DNA from: Frankia sp. AgB32
GTDB taxonomy: Bacteria > Actinomycetota > Actinomycetes > Frankiales > Frankiaceae
Assembly (NCBI RefSeq): GCF_023243045.1
Contig: NZ_JALKFX010000007.1
Location: forward strand, 46,608 to 110,607
Direction of reading: 5' to 3'
DNA: 64,000 nucleotides
In this document: positions 17,440-26,250 of the stretch, in pieces
Layout of the letters: every line of letters starts with the position of its first letter
Position numbering within the stretch: position 1 is the stretch's first letter
Translations under genes and position numbers: made by a program
Notes under the pieces: generated by a model
Told to the model about the DNA's origin: nothing
What the model saw: only the letters and a program-made list of their open reading frames with translations
Database searches by the model: none

Positions 17440-18882
17440 TCACAGATCCAGACCGGTGAGGACGAGGACGCGCTCCTCGGACAGATCGGTCATCGCCGAG
17501 CGGACCCCCTCCCGGCCGATGCCGGAGCCCTTCGTGCCGCCGTAGGGCATCTGGTCGGCCCGGTAGGACGGGACGTCGCCGACGACGACCCCGCCGACGG
17601 CGAGTTCCCGGTGCGCCCGGAACGCGGTCGCCAGGTCGTGGGTGAACACGCCGGCCTGCAGGCCGAACGCGCTGTCGTTGATCCTCGCGAAGCCGTCGTC
17701 GAGTCCATCGACGGGGGACAGGACGATGACCGGGCCGAAGACCTCCTCCTGCACGACGCGGGCGTCGGCGGGGACGTCGGTGAGCACGGTCGGGGCGAGG
17801 TTCGCGCCGGTACGGGTGCCACCGCAGACCAGGGTCGCCCCGGCCGCGACGGCCTCGCCGATCCACGCCTCGACCCGCTGCGCGGCGGCGACGTCGATGA
17901 GCGGGCCGACATCGGTCGCCGGGTCGGCCGGGTCGCCGTCGCGCAGCGCCCCCACGGCCTTGACGACCTGGTCGAGCAGCTCGTCGTAGACCGACCGGTC
18001 GGCGTACACCCGCTGCACGGCGATGCAGGACTGGCCGGCCTGGTAGTTCGCGAACAGGGCGATGCGCCCGGCCGCGCGGGCGAGGTCGTCGGCGGCGCGG
18101 AAGTCGGGCGCCACCAGCACCGCGCCGTTGCCGCCGAGTTCGAGCACGACGTGCTTGCGCGGCACCGCGTCCCGGATCGACCAGCCGACCGGGCCGGAGC
18201 CGGTGAACGACACCACCGGCAGCCGCGGGTCCGCGACCAGCGCGCCGACGGCGTCGTTCGGCACCGTCAGCACCGACCACGACCCCTCGGGCAGGTCCGT
18301 GCCGGCGAGCAGCTCGCCGAGGAACAGCGCGGACAGCGGGGTGCGCGGCGCCGGCTTGATGATGATCGGCGCGCCGATCGCGAGCGCCGGCGCGACCTTG
18401 TGCGCCACCAGGTTCAGCGGGAAGTTGAACGGCGTGATCCCGAGCACCGGGCCGCGTGGGAAGCGCCGGGTCAGGGCGAGGCGGCCCTCCCCGGTCGGGT
18501 CGGTGTCGAGCCGGGTCAGCTCGCCGGCGAAGCGCCGGGCCTCCTCCGCGCCCCAGCGGAACGTCGAGCTCGCCCGCGCTACCTCGGCGCGCGCCCAGGT
18601 CAGCGGCTTGCCGCTCTCCGAGGTGATGATCCGGGCCAGCTCGTCGCCGCGGCGGGCGATCTCCTTGGACACGTGGGCCAGCGCCGAGGCGCGCACGTGC
18701 GCCGGCAGCGCGGAGAGCTGCGGGGCGACCGACGCGGCGGCGGCCACGGCGAGCTCCACCTGGTCCGCGCCGGGTTCGGCCACCGTCGCGAGGATCTTGC
18801 CGTCGTAGGGGCTGCGGACGGTGAACGTCGACGCGCCGGCCGTCAGGCGGCCCGCGAGCCAGAACTGGGTGGGGTCAGGCAT
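17440..18882 (-). CDS. NAD(P)-dependent aldehyde dehydrogenase
   Basis: A 480-residue ALDH-superfamily enzyme that oxidises an aldehyde to its acid. It shows the cofactor segment ITPFNFPLNLVAHKVAPAL, the VSFTGSGPVGW turn, the general-base E248 in LELGGNG and the catalytic C286 in QAGQSCIAV. The length is normal for the family. The order of motifs resembles the non-phosphorylating glyceraldehyde-3-phosphate/succinate-semialdehyde type group, but substrate cannot be read from sequence. It is 61 bases downstream of the PHP gene start and is probably a separate unit. Confidence 0.9.
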   Translation of the reverse strand: MPDPTQFWLAGRLTAGASTFTVRSPYDGKILATVAEPGADQVELAVAAAASVAPQLSALPAHVRASALAHVSKEIARRGDELARIITSESGKPLTWARAEVARASSTFRWGAEEARRFAGELTRLDTDPTGEGRLALTRRFPRGPVLGITPFNFPLNLVAHKVAPALAIGAPIIIKPAPRTPLSALFLGELLAGTDLPEGSWSVLTVPNDAVGALVADPRLPVVSFTGSGPVGWSIRDAVPRKHVVLELGGNGAVLVAPDFRAADDLARAAGRIALFANYQAGQSCIAVQRVYADRSVYDELLDQVVKAVGALRDGDPADPATDVGPLIDVAAAQRVEAWIGEAVAAGATLVCGGTRTGANLAPTVLTDVPADARVVQEEVFGPVIVLSPVDGLDDGFARINDSAFGLQAGVFTHDLATAFRAHRELAVGGVVVGDVPSYRADQMPYGGTKGSGIGREGVRSAMTDLSEERVLVLTGLDL

Positions 18883-19114
18883 CGTACGCCCATGTCGTCG
18901 CCATCACGACTCATCCTAGGCGCATCCCGATGGTCCAGGCCGGATTGCGGCCACCGGCGGGGCGATCGGCCAACGCGCGTCTTCCGGCACATCAGTGCTG
19001 GTAGGACGCTTGCATGTGGGTTGTGACGGTTGCCAGGGGTTGGCGGCGGGCACAGTTCTCCCGGATCCGCCGAAGTCCGGCGGCCGCGTCGACCCGATCC
19101 CTAGGAGGCGCCCG

Positions 19115-19759
19115 GTGACCACTGCCGCGGCCTGTCCTCGTTGTCTCGCTCCGCTCCGTCCACCGGACCTGTGGAGTAGTCAGTACCGGTGCGACGGGCA
19201 CGGGGAGGTGACCCCCTACCGCACGGCGGCGTCCAGCCGGGAACAGGCGATGCACGCCATGGCCACCACCTCGACGGTGCCCGTCTGGCTGCCCGAGCCC
19301 ATGCCGGTGCACTGGTACGTCAGCGGCGTCGGCTGGGCCGGCGACGAGCGTACCGGGCCGCGGGCCGCCGCCGTCGCCGCCGCCGGCCCGTCCCCCCTCG
19401 GCGGCCCGGCGGAGAGGGTGCTGGTCGGGGAGGCCCCCGGCATCGGCCTCGGCGCGCGCCTCGCCGGCAGCGCCGGCCCCGACCCGGAGACCCTGCCCGG
19501 GTCGGCGGAGGCGAAGGTCGAGGCCGCCGGGCGTCCCACCGCCATGTGGCCGGTGGCCGCCCCGGCCGACCGCGCCGCGTTCGTCGGCGAGGCCCGCGGG
19601 GTCTGGCTGTGGCTGGTGCTCTGGCCCGCCGACGCCGCGCTGATCCTGCTGGAGCACCTCGTCCTGCGGGACGTTCGGGACGCACCGGAACTCGGCGAGC
19701 GGTCGTTCTTCGGCGCCTTCAGCGAACACCTGGCCGCCCTGCCGTCGACGCTGCGCTGA
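19115..19759 (+). CDS. DUF6758-family protein
   Basis: A 214-residue conserved actinobacterial protein of unknown function. It opens with a zinc-ribbon-like start (CPRCLAPLRPP ... QYRCDGHG) and continues with a mostly hydrophobic, Trp-rich body (VPVWLPEPMPVHWYVSGVGW). The GTG start is fixed by a strong AGGAGG at 19103-19108. The frame is open to 18995 but the extension is not protein-like. The link between the CxxC site and metal binding is inferred. Confidence 0.82.
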   Translation: MTTAAACPRCLAPLRPPDLWSSQYRCDGHGEVTPYRTAASSREQAMHAMATTSTVPVWLPEPMPVHWYVSGVGWAGDERTGPRAAAVAAAGPSPLGGPAERVLVGEAPGIGLGARLAGSAGPDPETLPGSAEAKVEAAGRPTAMWPVAAPADRAAFVGEARGVWLWLVLWPADAALILLEHLVLRDVRDAPELGERSFFGAFSEHLAALPSTLR

Positions 19760-19824
19760 TCGCCTCCCCGGCGGCCATAGGCTGATCCCCGATCGAGCCC
19801 GGCCGGCGAAGGGGACCAGCCCAC

Positions 19825-20814
19825 ATGACGAATCCGCCTTCGGCGCCACCCGCGACGGGGTCCGGTTGCGTGCCGCCCGGTTGCGTGCCGATCGAACCGG
19901 CGCCGGCGGGGTGCGTGCCGGACGCCGCGATCGAGCCTGGTCGGCTCACCGTGGTGGTGAATCCGAGTGCCGGCCGCGGCCGGGCGCTGCGCCTGCTCGG
20001 CGAGGTGGGCACCGAGCTCGCCGGCTGGGCGGCGGACGTCCGGGTCACGCCGACCCGTGACCTAAAGCATGCCCGCGCGCTCGCGGTCGAGGCCACCGCC
20101 GGTGGCCGGGTGGTCGTGGCGCTCGGCGGCGACGGTCTGGCCGGGGCGGTCGCCGGGGCGGTGGCGGGCGTCGGTGGCGTGCTGGCCGTGCTGCCGGGCG
20201 GTCGCGGCAACGACTTCGTCCGCGGGCTGGGGCTCTCGGCCGACCCCCGCCGCGTCGCGGCGGACCTCGCCCGGTCCCGGGAGCTGCGGGTCGATCTGCC
20301 CGAGGTCGGCGGCCGCCCGTACCTGGGGATCGCGAGCGTCGGCTACGACTCCGACGTGCAGGTCATCGCCAACCGGACCCGCCTGCTGCGCGGCCGGCAG
20401 GTCTACACCTACGCGGCGCTGCGGGCGCTGGCCGCCTGGCGCCCGGCCCACTTCACCGTGACCCTGGACGACGAACCGCCCTTCGACCTGCACGGCTGGA
20501 CGGTCGCCGCGGCCAACGCCCCGTTCTACGGCGGCGGAATGCGCTTCGCTCCCGCCGCGGACCTCACCGACGGCCTGCTGGAGATCGTGCTGGTCTCCCG
20601 CGCCTCCCGACTGACCTTCCTGGCGCTGTTCCCCCGGGTCTTCGCCGGCCGGCACGTCGACACCCCGTACGTCCGCGTCCTGCGCGGCCGCCGCGTCCGT
20701 GTCGAGGCCGACCGCCCCTTCGCCGTCTACGCCGACGGCGACCCGCTCGCCGACCTGCCGACAGAAATCATCATCCGCCCCCGCGCCCTACGCCTGCTGC
20801 TCCCCGCTACCTGA
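19825..20814 (+). CDS. Diacylglycerol/lipid kinase-family protein
   Basis: A 329-residue member of the DagK catalytic (NAD-kinase-like) family. It shows the phosphate-binding VVVNPSAGRGRA, the catalytic GGDG in VVALGGDGLAG and PGGRGNDFVRGLG (usually PGGTGNDFAR). The C-terminal beta-sandwich lid ends with VYADGDPLADLP. Such enzymes phosphorylate diacylglycerol, sphingoid bases or related lipids at the membrane. An N-terminal Cys/Pro-rich stretch of about 35 residues has tandem GCVP units. Substrate unknown. Confidence 0.88.
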   Translation: MTNPPSAPPATGSGCVPPGCVPIEPAPAGCVPDAAIEPGRLTVVVNPSAGRGRALRLLGEVGTELAGWAADVRVTPTRDLKHARALAVEATAGGRVVVALGGDGLAGAVAGAVAGVGGVLAVLPGGRGNDFVRGLGLSADPRRVAADLARSRELRVDLPEVGGRPYLGIASVGYDSDVQVIANRTRLLRGRQVYTYAALRALAAWRPAHFTVTLDDEPPFDLHGWTVAAANAPFYGGGMRFAPAADLTDGLLEIVLVSRASRLTFLALFPRVFAGRHVDTPYVRVLRGRRVRVEADRPFAVYADGDPLADLPTEIIIRPRALRLLLPAT

Positions 20815-20872
20815 ACCCCGCGGCCCCGGCTGGATATCCGATGAGCGCGCCGCTGCGATCGCGGTCCCATGA

Positions 20873-21211
20873 CTATGGCTGGTCAGGTACTGCGTCGCCG
20901 CTGCCGTCACCGCTTACCGTGATGCCGAGGACGCCAGCTGGGTCGCTCGCGGTCGGATCCTGCCCGGCAAGCCGCAGCTGGCCCAGCTCGCCACCCTGCC
21001 GGCAGACGACGTACAGGACGAATACGCGGTCACCGCGGGTTCGGGTAACCCAATCAAGCACGGCGAGGACGTCCGTGTCGGTGATCTCGTAGGTGGTGGA
21101 ATGCGGAGCGACGTGCGGATTACTATCCGGCGCCGACCAGAACTGAACGCGATACGCGGGCCGTTCCACCTCCCACCGAGTCTCCCGTGGGTCCACCATG
21201 CGCAAATTCAT
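20873..21211 (-). CDS. Conserved actinobacterial hypothetical protein
   Basis: A 112-residue soluble protein. The start MVDPRETRWEVERPAYRVQF followed by an acidic DTDVLAVLDWV helix and a beta-rich end (RVFVLYVVCRQGG, LGQLRLAGQDPT) resembles a short conserved protein seen in many actinomycetes; no function is established. Two close starts (21211 and 21199) are possible. A 17-bp hairpin lies 18 bases upstream of the first. Confidence 0.7.
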   Translation of the reverse strand: MNLRMVDPRETRWEVERPAYRVQFWSAPDSNPHVAPHSTTYEITDTDVLAVLDWVTRTRGDRVFVLYVVCRQGGELGQLRLAGQDPTASDPAGVLGITVSGDGSGDAVPDQP

Positions 21212-21228
21212 TGAAGAATTGTAGCACG

Positions 21229-21277
21229 GGCAGTGACTCGGTCGGCCGAACCTGGATTGCCCGACCGAGTCACTGCC
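21229..21277 (-). terminator. Long perfect hairpin (terminator or operator)
   Basis: GGCAGTGACTCGGTCGG (21229-21245) pairs perfectly over 17 bases with 21261-21277, leaving a 15-base loop. It is about 140 bases past the stop of the secreted-protein gene and 18 bases before the next minus-strand start. Termination of the upstream cassette transcript is the simplest reading; there is no T-run, so an operator or leader hairpin is also possible. Confidence 0.65.
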
Positions 21278-21419
21278 ACGAAATCCTGCACTCGACCAGC
21301 GTCATCCGCCGGATTCCTCGCCCCGCATGGGATTCGCCGCCGGAACCTACCGGCCAGATAGAAATTCACCTGGAGGATCGGGGAGTAGCTCGGCGACCGC
21401 TGTCGAGCTCACTGAAGAA

Positions 21420-21998
21420 TTACGGCGTTGTTACGTAACGCAGAATCGAGCGGAAGTCTCCGTATGTTCCGCCGACGAGTCCGACGCGCGATGCACCTTG
21501 ATACCAGGCGGTACCCTTAATGCTTGTCGGGGCGACATCCGGGGTGTAGAACGTATTATTCGAGGGAACGTTGACGGTCCTCTTCTCGGAGCTCGTCGCC
21601 TTGCTGATAAGCGGCCCGGCGGGCGGGGATCCCGGGCCGCCGCTAATCGAGCCAAGATTTCCGTAGAAGTCGATGGTCACGGGAGTGACAGTGCCTGTGC
21701 AGTTCACTCTTGTCTTGTAGATGACGCTGCCGGCGCCATTGCCCGAGGTGTCCGAGAAGTGCGGAGCATCCGCACTTACTGAGCACACCGTCGTTCCTAT
21801 GCCGGGCGCCGCCGCTGCGCTGACGCCACTACTCCGCTCCGCCGGACTGGTGATTGTGATGGCCGTGGTACCCGAGGCAGGGCCAGGGACTGGCGGGGCC
21901 GCCTGGGCGGCGGCCGCAGGAACCCCGACGGTCGCCACTGCAAGCGCGACCGGCGCGCAGGCTCCGAGCGCGAGGCGTGCGGCATTTCTTCGCTGCAT
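21420..21998 (-). CDS. Secreted protein of unknown function
   Basis: A 192-residue protein with a classical signal peptide: MQRRNAARLALG, a hydrophobic core, then AAAAQA as a likely cleavage site. The mature part is beta-rich, Ser/Thr/Gly-rich and has two cysteines (TTVCSVSA and RVNCTGTV) that could form a disulfide. AAAGGAG precedes the ATG at 21998, which decides the start. It is 75 bases downstream of the NTF2-like gene on the same strand and may be the last gene of that cassette. Base composition is lower in GC than the flanking core genes. Confidence 0.75.
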   Translation of the reverse strand: MQRRNAARLALGACAPVALAVATVGVPAAAAQAAPPVPGPASGTTAITITSPAERSSGVSAAAAPGIGTTVCSVSADAPHFSDTSGNGAGSVIYKTRVNCTGTVTPVTIDFYGNLGSISGGPGSPPAGPLISKATSSEKRTVNVPSNNTFYTPDVAPTSIKGTAWYQGASRVGLVGGTYGDFRSILRYVTTP

Positions 21999-22073
21999 CT
22001 CTACTCCTTTAGTTCCTTCGTTTGCAAGGCCGATCATGGAACGGAGGTCCCTGTGGCCTCATGGTCGGCGCCA

Positions 22074-22580
22074 CTAGCTAAAATGGCCATATGAATAGGT
22101 GACACGTGCGGGCGGCCGAGTGAAAAAAGACACCACGCGCTCTATTTTTTCGGGCTGCACGGCGAAAGTAATCACGTCTATTCCGGAAAGCGTTTCGTGG
22201 TCCCTGGAGTCCCGCATTGACCACCGAAAGCAGGCATAGCGGTTGTGGACATCAAGGTCGCCGACTCGCACCGGCCGGACTCCTGGAAAATCGCGCGATA
22301 TATCGCCCAGGAGCGTCGAAATCGCTTCGGCTCCGCTGACCTGCGCCAGTGGGTTCGCGTAGATTACTGCAGAACTGCAGCAGCCCGCTAGGGTGGAGGT
22401 TCGAGCCGCCTGATCCGTCTGGGTCCACGCCGAAAGTAGGCTGGCGACCAGACGGGCTGCGATATTCTCGCTGACCGGCTGGGGAGAATCGGCATCTCCC
22501 GTAACAGCGCGGTCCTGGACCCGGTCGGCCCTGTACTCGGCTGTAGACGCCGATCGGCCGCGTGGTTCAGCGTCCGTCAT
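22074..22580 (-). CDS. NTF2-fold (SnoaL/ketosteroid isomerase-like) protein
   Basis: A 168-residue protein whose C-terminal 120 residues look like an NTF2-fold: helix-rich start (ARLVASLLSAWTQTD), CCSSAVIYANPLAQVSGAEAI, then strands VRVGDLDVHNRYACFRWSM and GIDVITFAVQPEKIERVVSFF. NTF2-fold proteins act as isomerases, cyclases, dehydratases or binding proteins. Its ATG overlaps the stop of the acyl-AMP ligase gene (ATGA), so it is almost certainly co-expressed with it. Specific function unknown. Confidence 0.75.
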   Translation of the reverse strand: MTDAEPRGRSASTAEYRADRVQDRAVTGDADSPQPVSENIAARLVASLLSAWTQTDQAARTSTLAGCCSSAVIYANPLAQVSGAEAISTLLGDISRDFPGVRPVRVGDLDVHNRYACFRWSMRDSRDHETLSGIDVITFAVQPEKIERVVSFFTRPPARVTYSYGHFS

Positions 22581-24232
22581 GGTGCGTACATCCGAGCGGC
22601 CTCAGCCCGCTGAAGTTTCCCGGATGGCGTCTTTGGAATACTCCCCGGCGGAAGGACCCTGACGATGTGTGGGCGTACACCCACGTTCTCCCGCACCTCG
22701 AGTACTATCTTGCGTTGAATTTCGGCGATGCTTTCGGATCGACTCTCCACCGCGATCCCCAGGCATTCCCCGGACAGCGGGCCGAGTCGGCGGTAGGAAA
22801 ATGCCACGGCATTCCCGGCGCGGACCTCGGCAACCAGCGTCGCGGCGCGCTCAACCTCTTCAGGATAAATATTTCGTCCGGCCACAATTATAACATCCTT
22901 ACGGCGCCCGGTTACGACCAGCTCACTATCGACGAGGTAGCCAAGGTCGCCCGTGCGCAGCCAGCCGTCCCTCCCGGTCGCAAACTCCATGGCGGTTGGG
23001 CCTTTGCGATATCCGACAGCCACGGAGGGTCCCCGAACCTCGATCTCGCCCACGGAGCGCTCCGGAAGGACTCGGCCTGATTCCGATTCCACGACGCGGA
23101 CGGACATCCCGGGGATCGGTGGACCAAGCAGCGGAAGTCGGCGGGCGCGGGTGCTACTGGCACCGGGTGCGACGGGAACAGCACGTGCCTGCTCGGCCAA
23201 AGCAGCACCGTCGACCGGGTCGCAACGAAGGCCGCGTCTCACGGGAGACATCGTGACCGCGACAGTTGCTTCGGCCAGCCCATAGGCGGTGACCGGGACG
23301 GCAGGACTCATGCCGTGCCTGGCACCCGCCTTAACGAATGCTTCCACGGCCTCGGGGTCGATGGCTTCACCGCCCGACAGAGCGATCTTCAGTGAGGACA
23401 GGTCTAGAGCCGGACCGGTGGACAGCAGCCTCGCGGCGAGGGAGTACGCAGAGTTCGGCGCGACGGTGGCGGTCGCTTGAAACCGTGACAACTGGCGCAT
23501 CCAGTCCTCCGGACGAGCCAGGTAGTCGACCGGACTGGACAGCACTGTATCGCAGCCCCCACAGCTCATTGGGATGATGAGTCCGCCGACCAGCCCCATA
23601 TCGTGGGACAGCGGCAGCCACGAGAGCATCCGCCCATGGATCTCGTCGTGACCTGTGGCCGTTTTAATGGCCTGGATGTTCGCCGCCAGGTTCCGGTGGC
23701 TGATCGTGACTATCCTTGGTGTGTCGGTAGTCCCGCTCGTCATCTGCAGAATTGCAGGATCGTCCTCGGAGATGTCCGGCGGCTGGCAGGTCCGCTCTCC
23801 CTGCGCAATGGCCTTGGCGACGAACACATCGAGGTCGGCGACGGTGCGTCCCGGGACGCGTAGGGCGGCCATGTCCTGGACCCATGGCTGGCCGACGAGA
23901 AGCAGCTGAGTCCCCAGGGCGGCCAGCCTTTCTCGGGTGGCGGCCAGATAGACTTCGGCTGTCATCGTGCGAGCTGGTGTGGGAGCGAATGTCACGCTTG
24001 CACCGGAAAGCCATCCGGCGAGTGCGGCGGTGACCGCGGCGCGCGAGGTGAGTGCCAGGATCACGAGTGGTCGGCCGGGCCCAACTCCGCGGACAATCAG
24101 GCCCGCTGCCAATCTGGCGGCGTCCTCATAGAGCTCGGTCCAGGCGACTTGGCGCGCCTCGCCGCGGACCAGGAATATAATTGATCCAGATTCTCTCGCC
24201 GCGCGGCTTACAGCGTCGAGGAGATAGACCAC
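22577..24232 (-). CDS. Fatty-acyl-AMP ligase (FAAL-like)
   Basis: A 551-residue ANL-superfamily adenylating enzyme. The P-loop is LQMTSGTTDTPR; the FAAL hallmark SWLPLSHDMGLVGGLIIPM is present, as are AYGLAEATVA, GWLRTGDLGYL and the C-terminal GRRKDVIIVAGRNIYPEE, with K in SGKLQRAE. FAALs make acyl-AMP from a free fatty acid and load it onto an acyl carrier protein instead of CoA. The ACP domain encoded 12 bases upstream is the obvious acceptor. It overlaps the next gene by 4 bases. FAAL versus ordinary CoA ligase is inferred from motifs and context. Confidence 0.85.
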   Translation of the reverse strand: MVYLLDAVSRAARESGSIIFLVRGEARQVAWTELYEDAARLAAGLIVRGVGPGRPLVILALTSRAAVTAALAGWLSGASVTFAPTPARTMTAEVYLAATRERLAALGTQLLLVGQPWVQDMAALRVPGRTVADLDVFVAKAIAQGERTCQPPDISEDDPAILQMTSGTTDTPRIVTISHRNLAANIQAIKTATGHDEIHGRMLSWLPLSHDMGLVGGLIIPMSCGGCDTVLSSPVDYLARPEDWMRQLSRFQATATVAPNSAYSLAARLLSTGPALDLSSLKIALSGGEAIDPEAVEAFVKAGARHGMSPAVPVTAYGLAEATVAVTMSPVRRGLRCDPVDGAALAEQARAVPVAPGASSTRARRLPLLGPPIPGMSVRVVESESGRVLPERSVGEIEVRGPSVAVGYRKGPTAMEFATGRDGWLRTGDLGYLVDSELVVTGRRKDVIIVAGRNIYPEEVERAATLVAEVRAGNAVAFSYRRLGPLSGECLGIAVESRSESIAEIQRKIVLEVRENVGVRPHIVRVLPPGSIPKTPSGKLQRAEAARMYAP

Positions 24233-24244
24233 CGGAAGCCTCCC

Positions 24245-25213
24245 TTACCTGGGTCCGTGAAAAGGGGCAACCTGCTCCGCAACTCCGATCCTGCCTGCGT
24301 CGGCAGAGGGAGAGAAGCCGACGGTGAGCGGCTGGCGCCGTCTGACTGCGAGGATGAGCCTGTCCCAGTATCGGCCGCCGTAATAATCATGATCTTTGAG
24401 TCGCGCCTCGATCTGAAAATGCTCACTCTGTGCACTTGCGAACTGCTTGAAGTTGAATTCGGGAATTTCAAAGTACAATTTTCGAAAAGGCCAGACATCG
24501 AAGAGATACCGGATGAAGAGCTGCACCGGCTCCAGTGCGATTCCTGATCCACGGTAGCGGTTGATCATTGCGGCCCCGACGTAGGCATGGCCCAGGGTGA
24601 AGTCAGGGTTGTAACAGATCACGTTCCCGACCGGCTCGCCGGACTCCACGGACTCCACGACGAACTGGGACAGCGTGCTTGCCCAAAGTTCCTGCTCGAA
24701 CTGGTGAACGTTTGGGACCGATCCTCGGTATCTCCACCTGAAACCCACATCTGGAGCTATCGCGAGCTCGTAGAGAAAGGCAGTCGAGGTCGGTAGCACG
24801 GGAGTCAGTCGGAAGAGCTTTCCATTCCACGTCGGCGGTTCGGCAGAACCGGTCGCAACGTCGAGCTTGTCGGTTTCCCTCTGCGGGTCGAGGTGAAGTG
24901 CGTCGTGGGGAGGCGCCAGCGAGCTTGCCCTTGGCCAGTCCTGAGCCCCCCGGTTTGTCGCGGGATCGAGGTGCGCCACGCCTTCCGGCTCTTGGGATTG
25001 GCATGCCTGGTGCAGCTCGGCGATGCTGTCGATGGCCAGCCAATCTCGTTCCGTAAGCTCTATTCCGAGGTCGGCCAGGCCGGCATGTAGCTCAAGGAGA
25101 ACGAAGGAGTCGAAACCCAGTTCTGCGCCGAATCGAGCACTGTCGGAAAGTTGCTCCGGGTCTATCCCTGTAACCTTCGCGACAAGGTTTCTTACAGCGT
25201 CCTGGGAAGGCAT
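24245..25213 (-). CDS. Acyl carrier protein-GNAT acyltransferase fusion
   Basis: A 322-residue two-domain protein. Residues 1-75 form an acyl carrier domain with S36 in ELGFDSFVLLEL as the phosphopantetheine site. After a linker, residues about 130-305 look like a GNAT acyltransferase (GNVICYNPDFTLGHAYVGAAM, then NRYRGSGIALEPVQLFI as the pantetheine-binding turn). With the acyl-AMP ligase 12 bases downstream it suggests acyl-AMP, then acyl-ACP, then transfer to an amine or hydroxyl of an unknown acceptor. It is the first gene of the cassette. AT-richer codons than neighbours support horizontal transfer. Confidence 0.78.
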   Translation of the reverse strand: MPSQDAVRNLVAKVTGIDPEQLSDSARFGAELGFDSFVLLELHAGLADLGIELTERDWLAIDSIAELHQACQSQEPEGVAHLDPATNRGAQDWPRASSLAPPHDALHLDPQRETDKLDVATGSAEPPTWNGKLFRLTPVLPTSTAFLYELAIAPDVGFRWRYRGSVPNVHQFEQELWASTLSQFVVESVESGEPVGNVICYNPDFTLGHAYVGAAMINRYRGSGIALEPVQLFIRYLFDVWPFRKLYFEIPEFNFKQFASAQSEHFQIEARLKDHDYYGGRYWDRLILAVRRRQPLTVGFSPSADAGRIGVAEQVAPFHGPR

Positions 25214-25616
25214 CTCACCTCGTCTGGTCCGACGGCGAAAACTACTTTCAGCACCGACACCGGTGGTAACGATCTATTCGACGGATCGAAGATTCAAAGA
25301 GCGGTTGATGAAGGAGATGAACATCTTCACACGTCGGAGGATAGGTGATGGCAGCATGTGTCCGCGACATTCTAACGTCGGTGTGATGCTTGCCACGGTG
25401 GGGTTCATCGTGGTGAGGGTGTGGATATGGATCGCCAATCAGAGATCAAGGCTCAGGGGGTTTGGCCTGGACGCACGGACGCTTACGGCTGTTTGTTGTG
25501 ACTTTTGAACGCGGAAGCGCCCTCTGAGCTGGGAGAATGGGAGTTCTCTGGGCTTCCGTCCACCAGAAGCCCCCACCTGTGCACGAAGGTCAACAGCAGG
25601 GTCGGGGGACTGAGCT
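25214..25616. other. Leader region of the FAAL cassette and IS boundary
   Basis: This 403-bp stretch has no recognisable gene. It is noticeably less GC-rich than the core genome (for example around 25265-25330 and 25485-25510). It must contain the promoter for the minus-strand cassette. Toward 25.5-25.6 kb it merges with transposase remnants. I see no clear inverted repeat marking the original insertion-sequence end. Confidence 0.5.
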
Positions 25617-25856
25617 GTGGCGAACATCGGCGAGATCGCCTACACGTCAACCTATAGCTCCTGGCTCAACCGCCTAGAAGCCCAGTTCACCGCCTTGCGC
25701 TCCTTCGCGCTCGACGGAACCGCCCACCGAGCCCAAGCGTCCGTGATCCGCCGCTACGTCGTCTGGCGGAACCAGCACGCCCACGACAAGGACCTCCGCG
25801 CGGTCGTCGCACGGGCAATCATTGCCTGTCGCGGCACTAGGGTGCAATCTTATTGA
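25617..25856 (+). pseudogene. IS630-family transposase, C-terminal fragment
   Basis: About 79 residues match the end of IS630-type DDE transposases: EIAYTSTYSSWLNRLEAQFT, then ALRSFALDGT, IRRYVVWRNQHAHDK and LRAVVARA. The catalytic domain that should precede it is missing, so this is a broken remnant. Its orientation is opposite to the IS630 fragment at 26.25-26.71 kb, so either two copies or an inversion are involved. Confidence 0.8.
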
Positions 25857-25879
25857 ACGCCGCGCTGGGAGCCGCCTAC

Positions 25880-26250
25880 CTTGATTTTCCCAATAGAACT
25901 GCTTGGCGAATTTCGAGCACTTCCGCTCCGAACCGAGCGGGGCTTCGGCCTGGGCGAGCGGGAACGGGCTGCCGGTGAACACGGTGTGATAGCGCCAGGT
26001 GGGGAACAGTTCTGTCTGGCCTGTGGTGTTCTGGTCTCGGACCCGGCGCACGATCAGGCGGCTGGGGTGCGGTGCGGCCGGATGCGAAGGCGGTGTGGCC
26101 GACTTCAAAGATGTCCGCGTCGGAGATCCAGGCCCCGGTGGTCTCGTCCCAGATGGCGCGGTAACGGATCGGGGTCCAGGCGTCCCGTGTGATCCCGTCG
26201 ACGGTGCGGCGGATCTTCTCGTCGACGGGGGTGGTTATGGAGAACCGGCC
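25880..26250 (-). pseudogene. IS1380-family transposase fragment, frameshifted
   Basis: Reading the minus strand from 26250: GRFSITTPVDEKIRRTVDGI, then DAWTPIRYRAIWDETTG and WISDADIFEVGHTAF. After a frame change it continues with RLIVRRVRDQN, QTELFPTWRYHTVFTGSPF and PLAQAEAPLG. These are the middle and late segments of IS1380-family transposases. Both ends and the continuous frame are missing, so it is inactive. It abuts an IS630 fragment directly. Confidence 0.75.
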
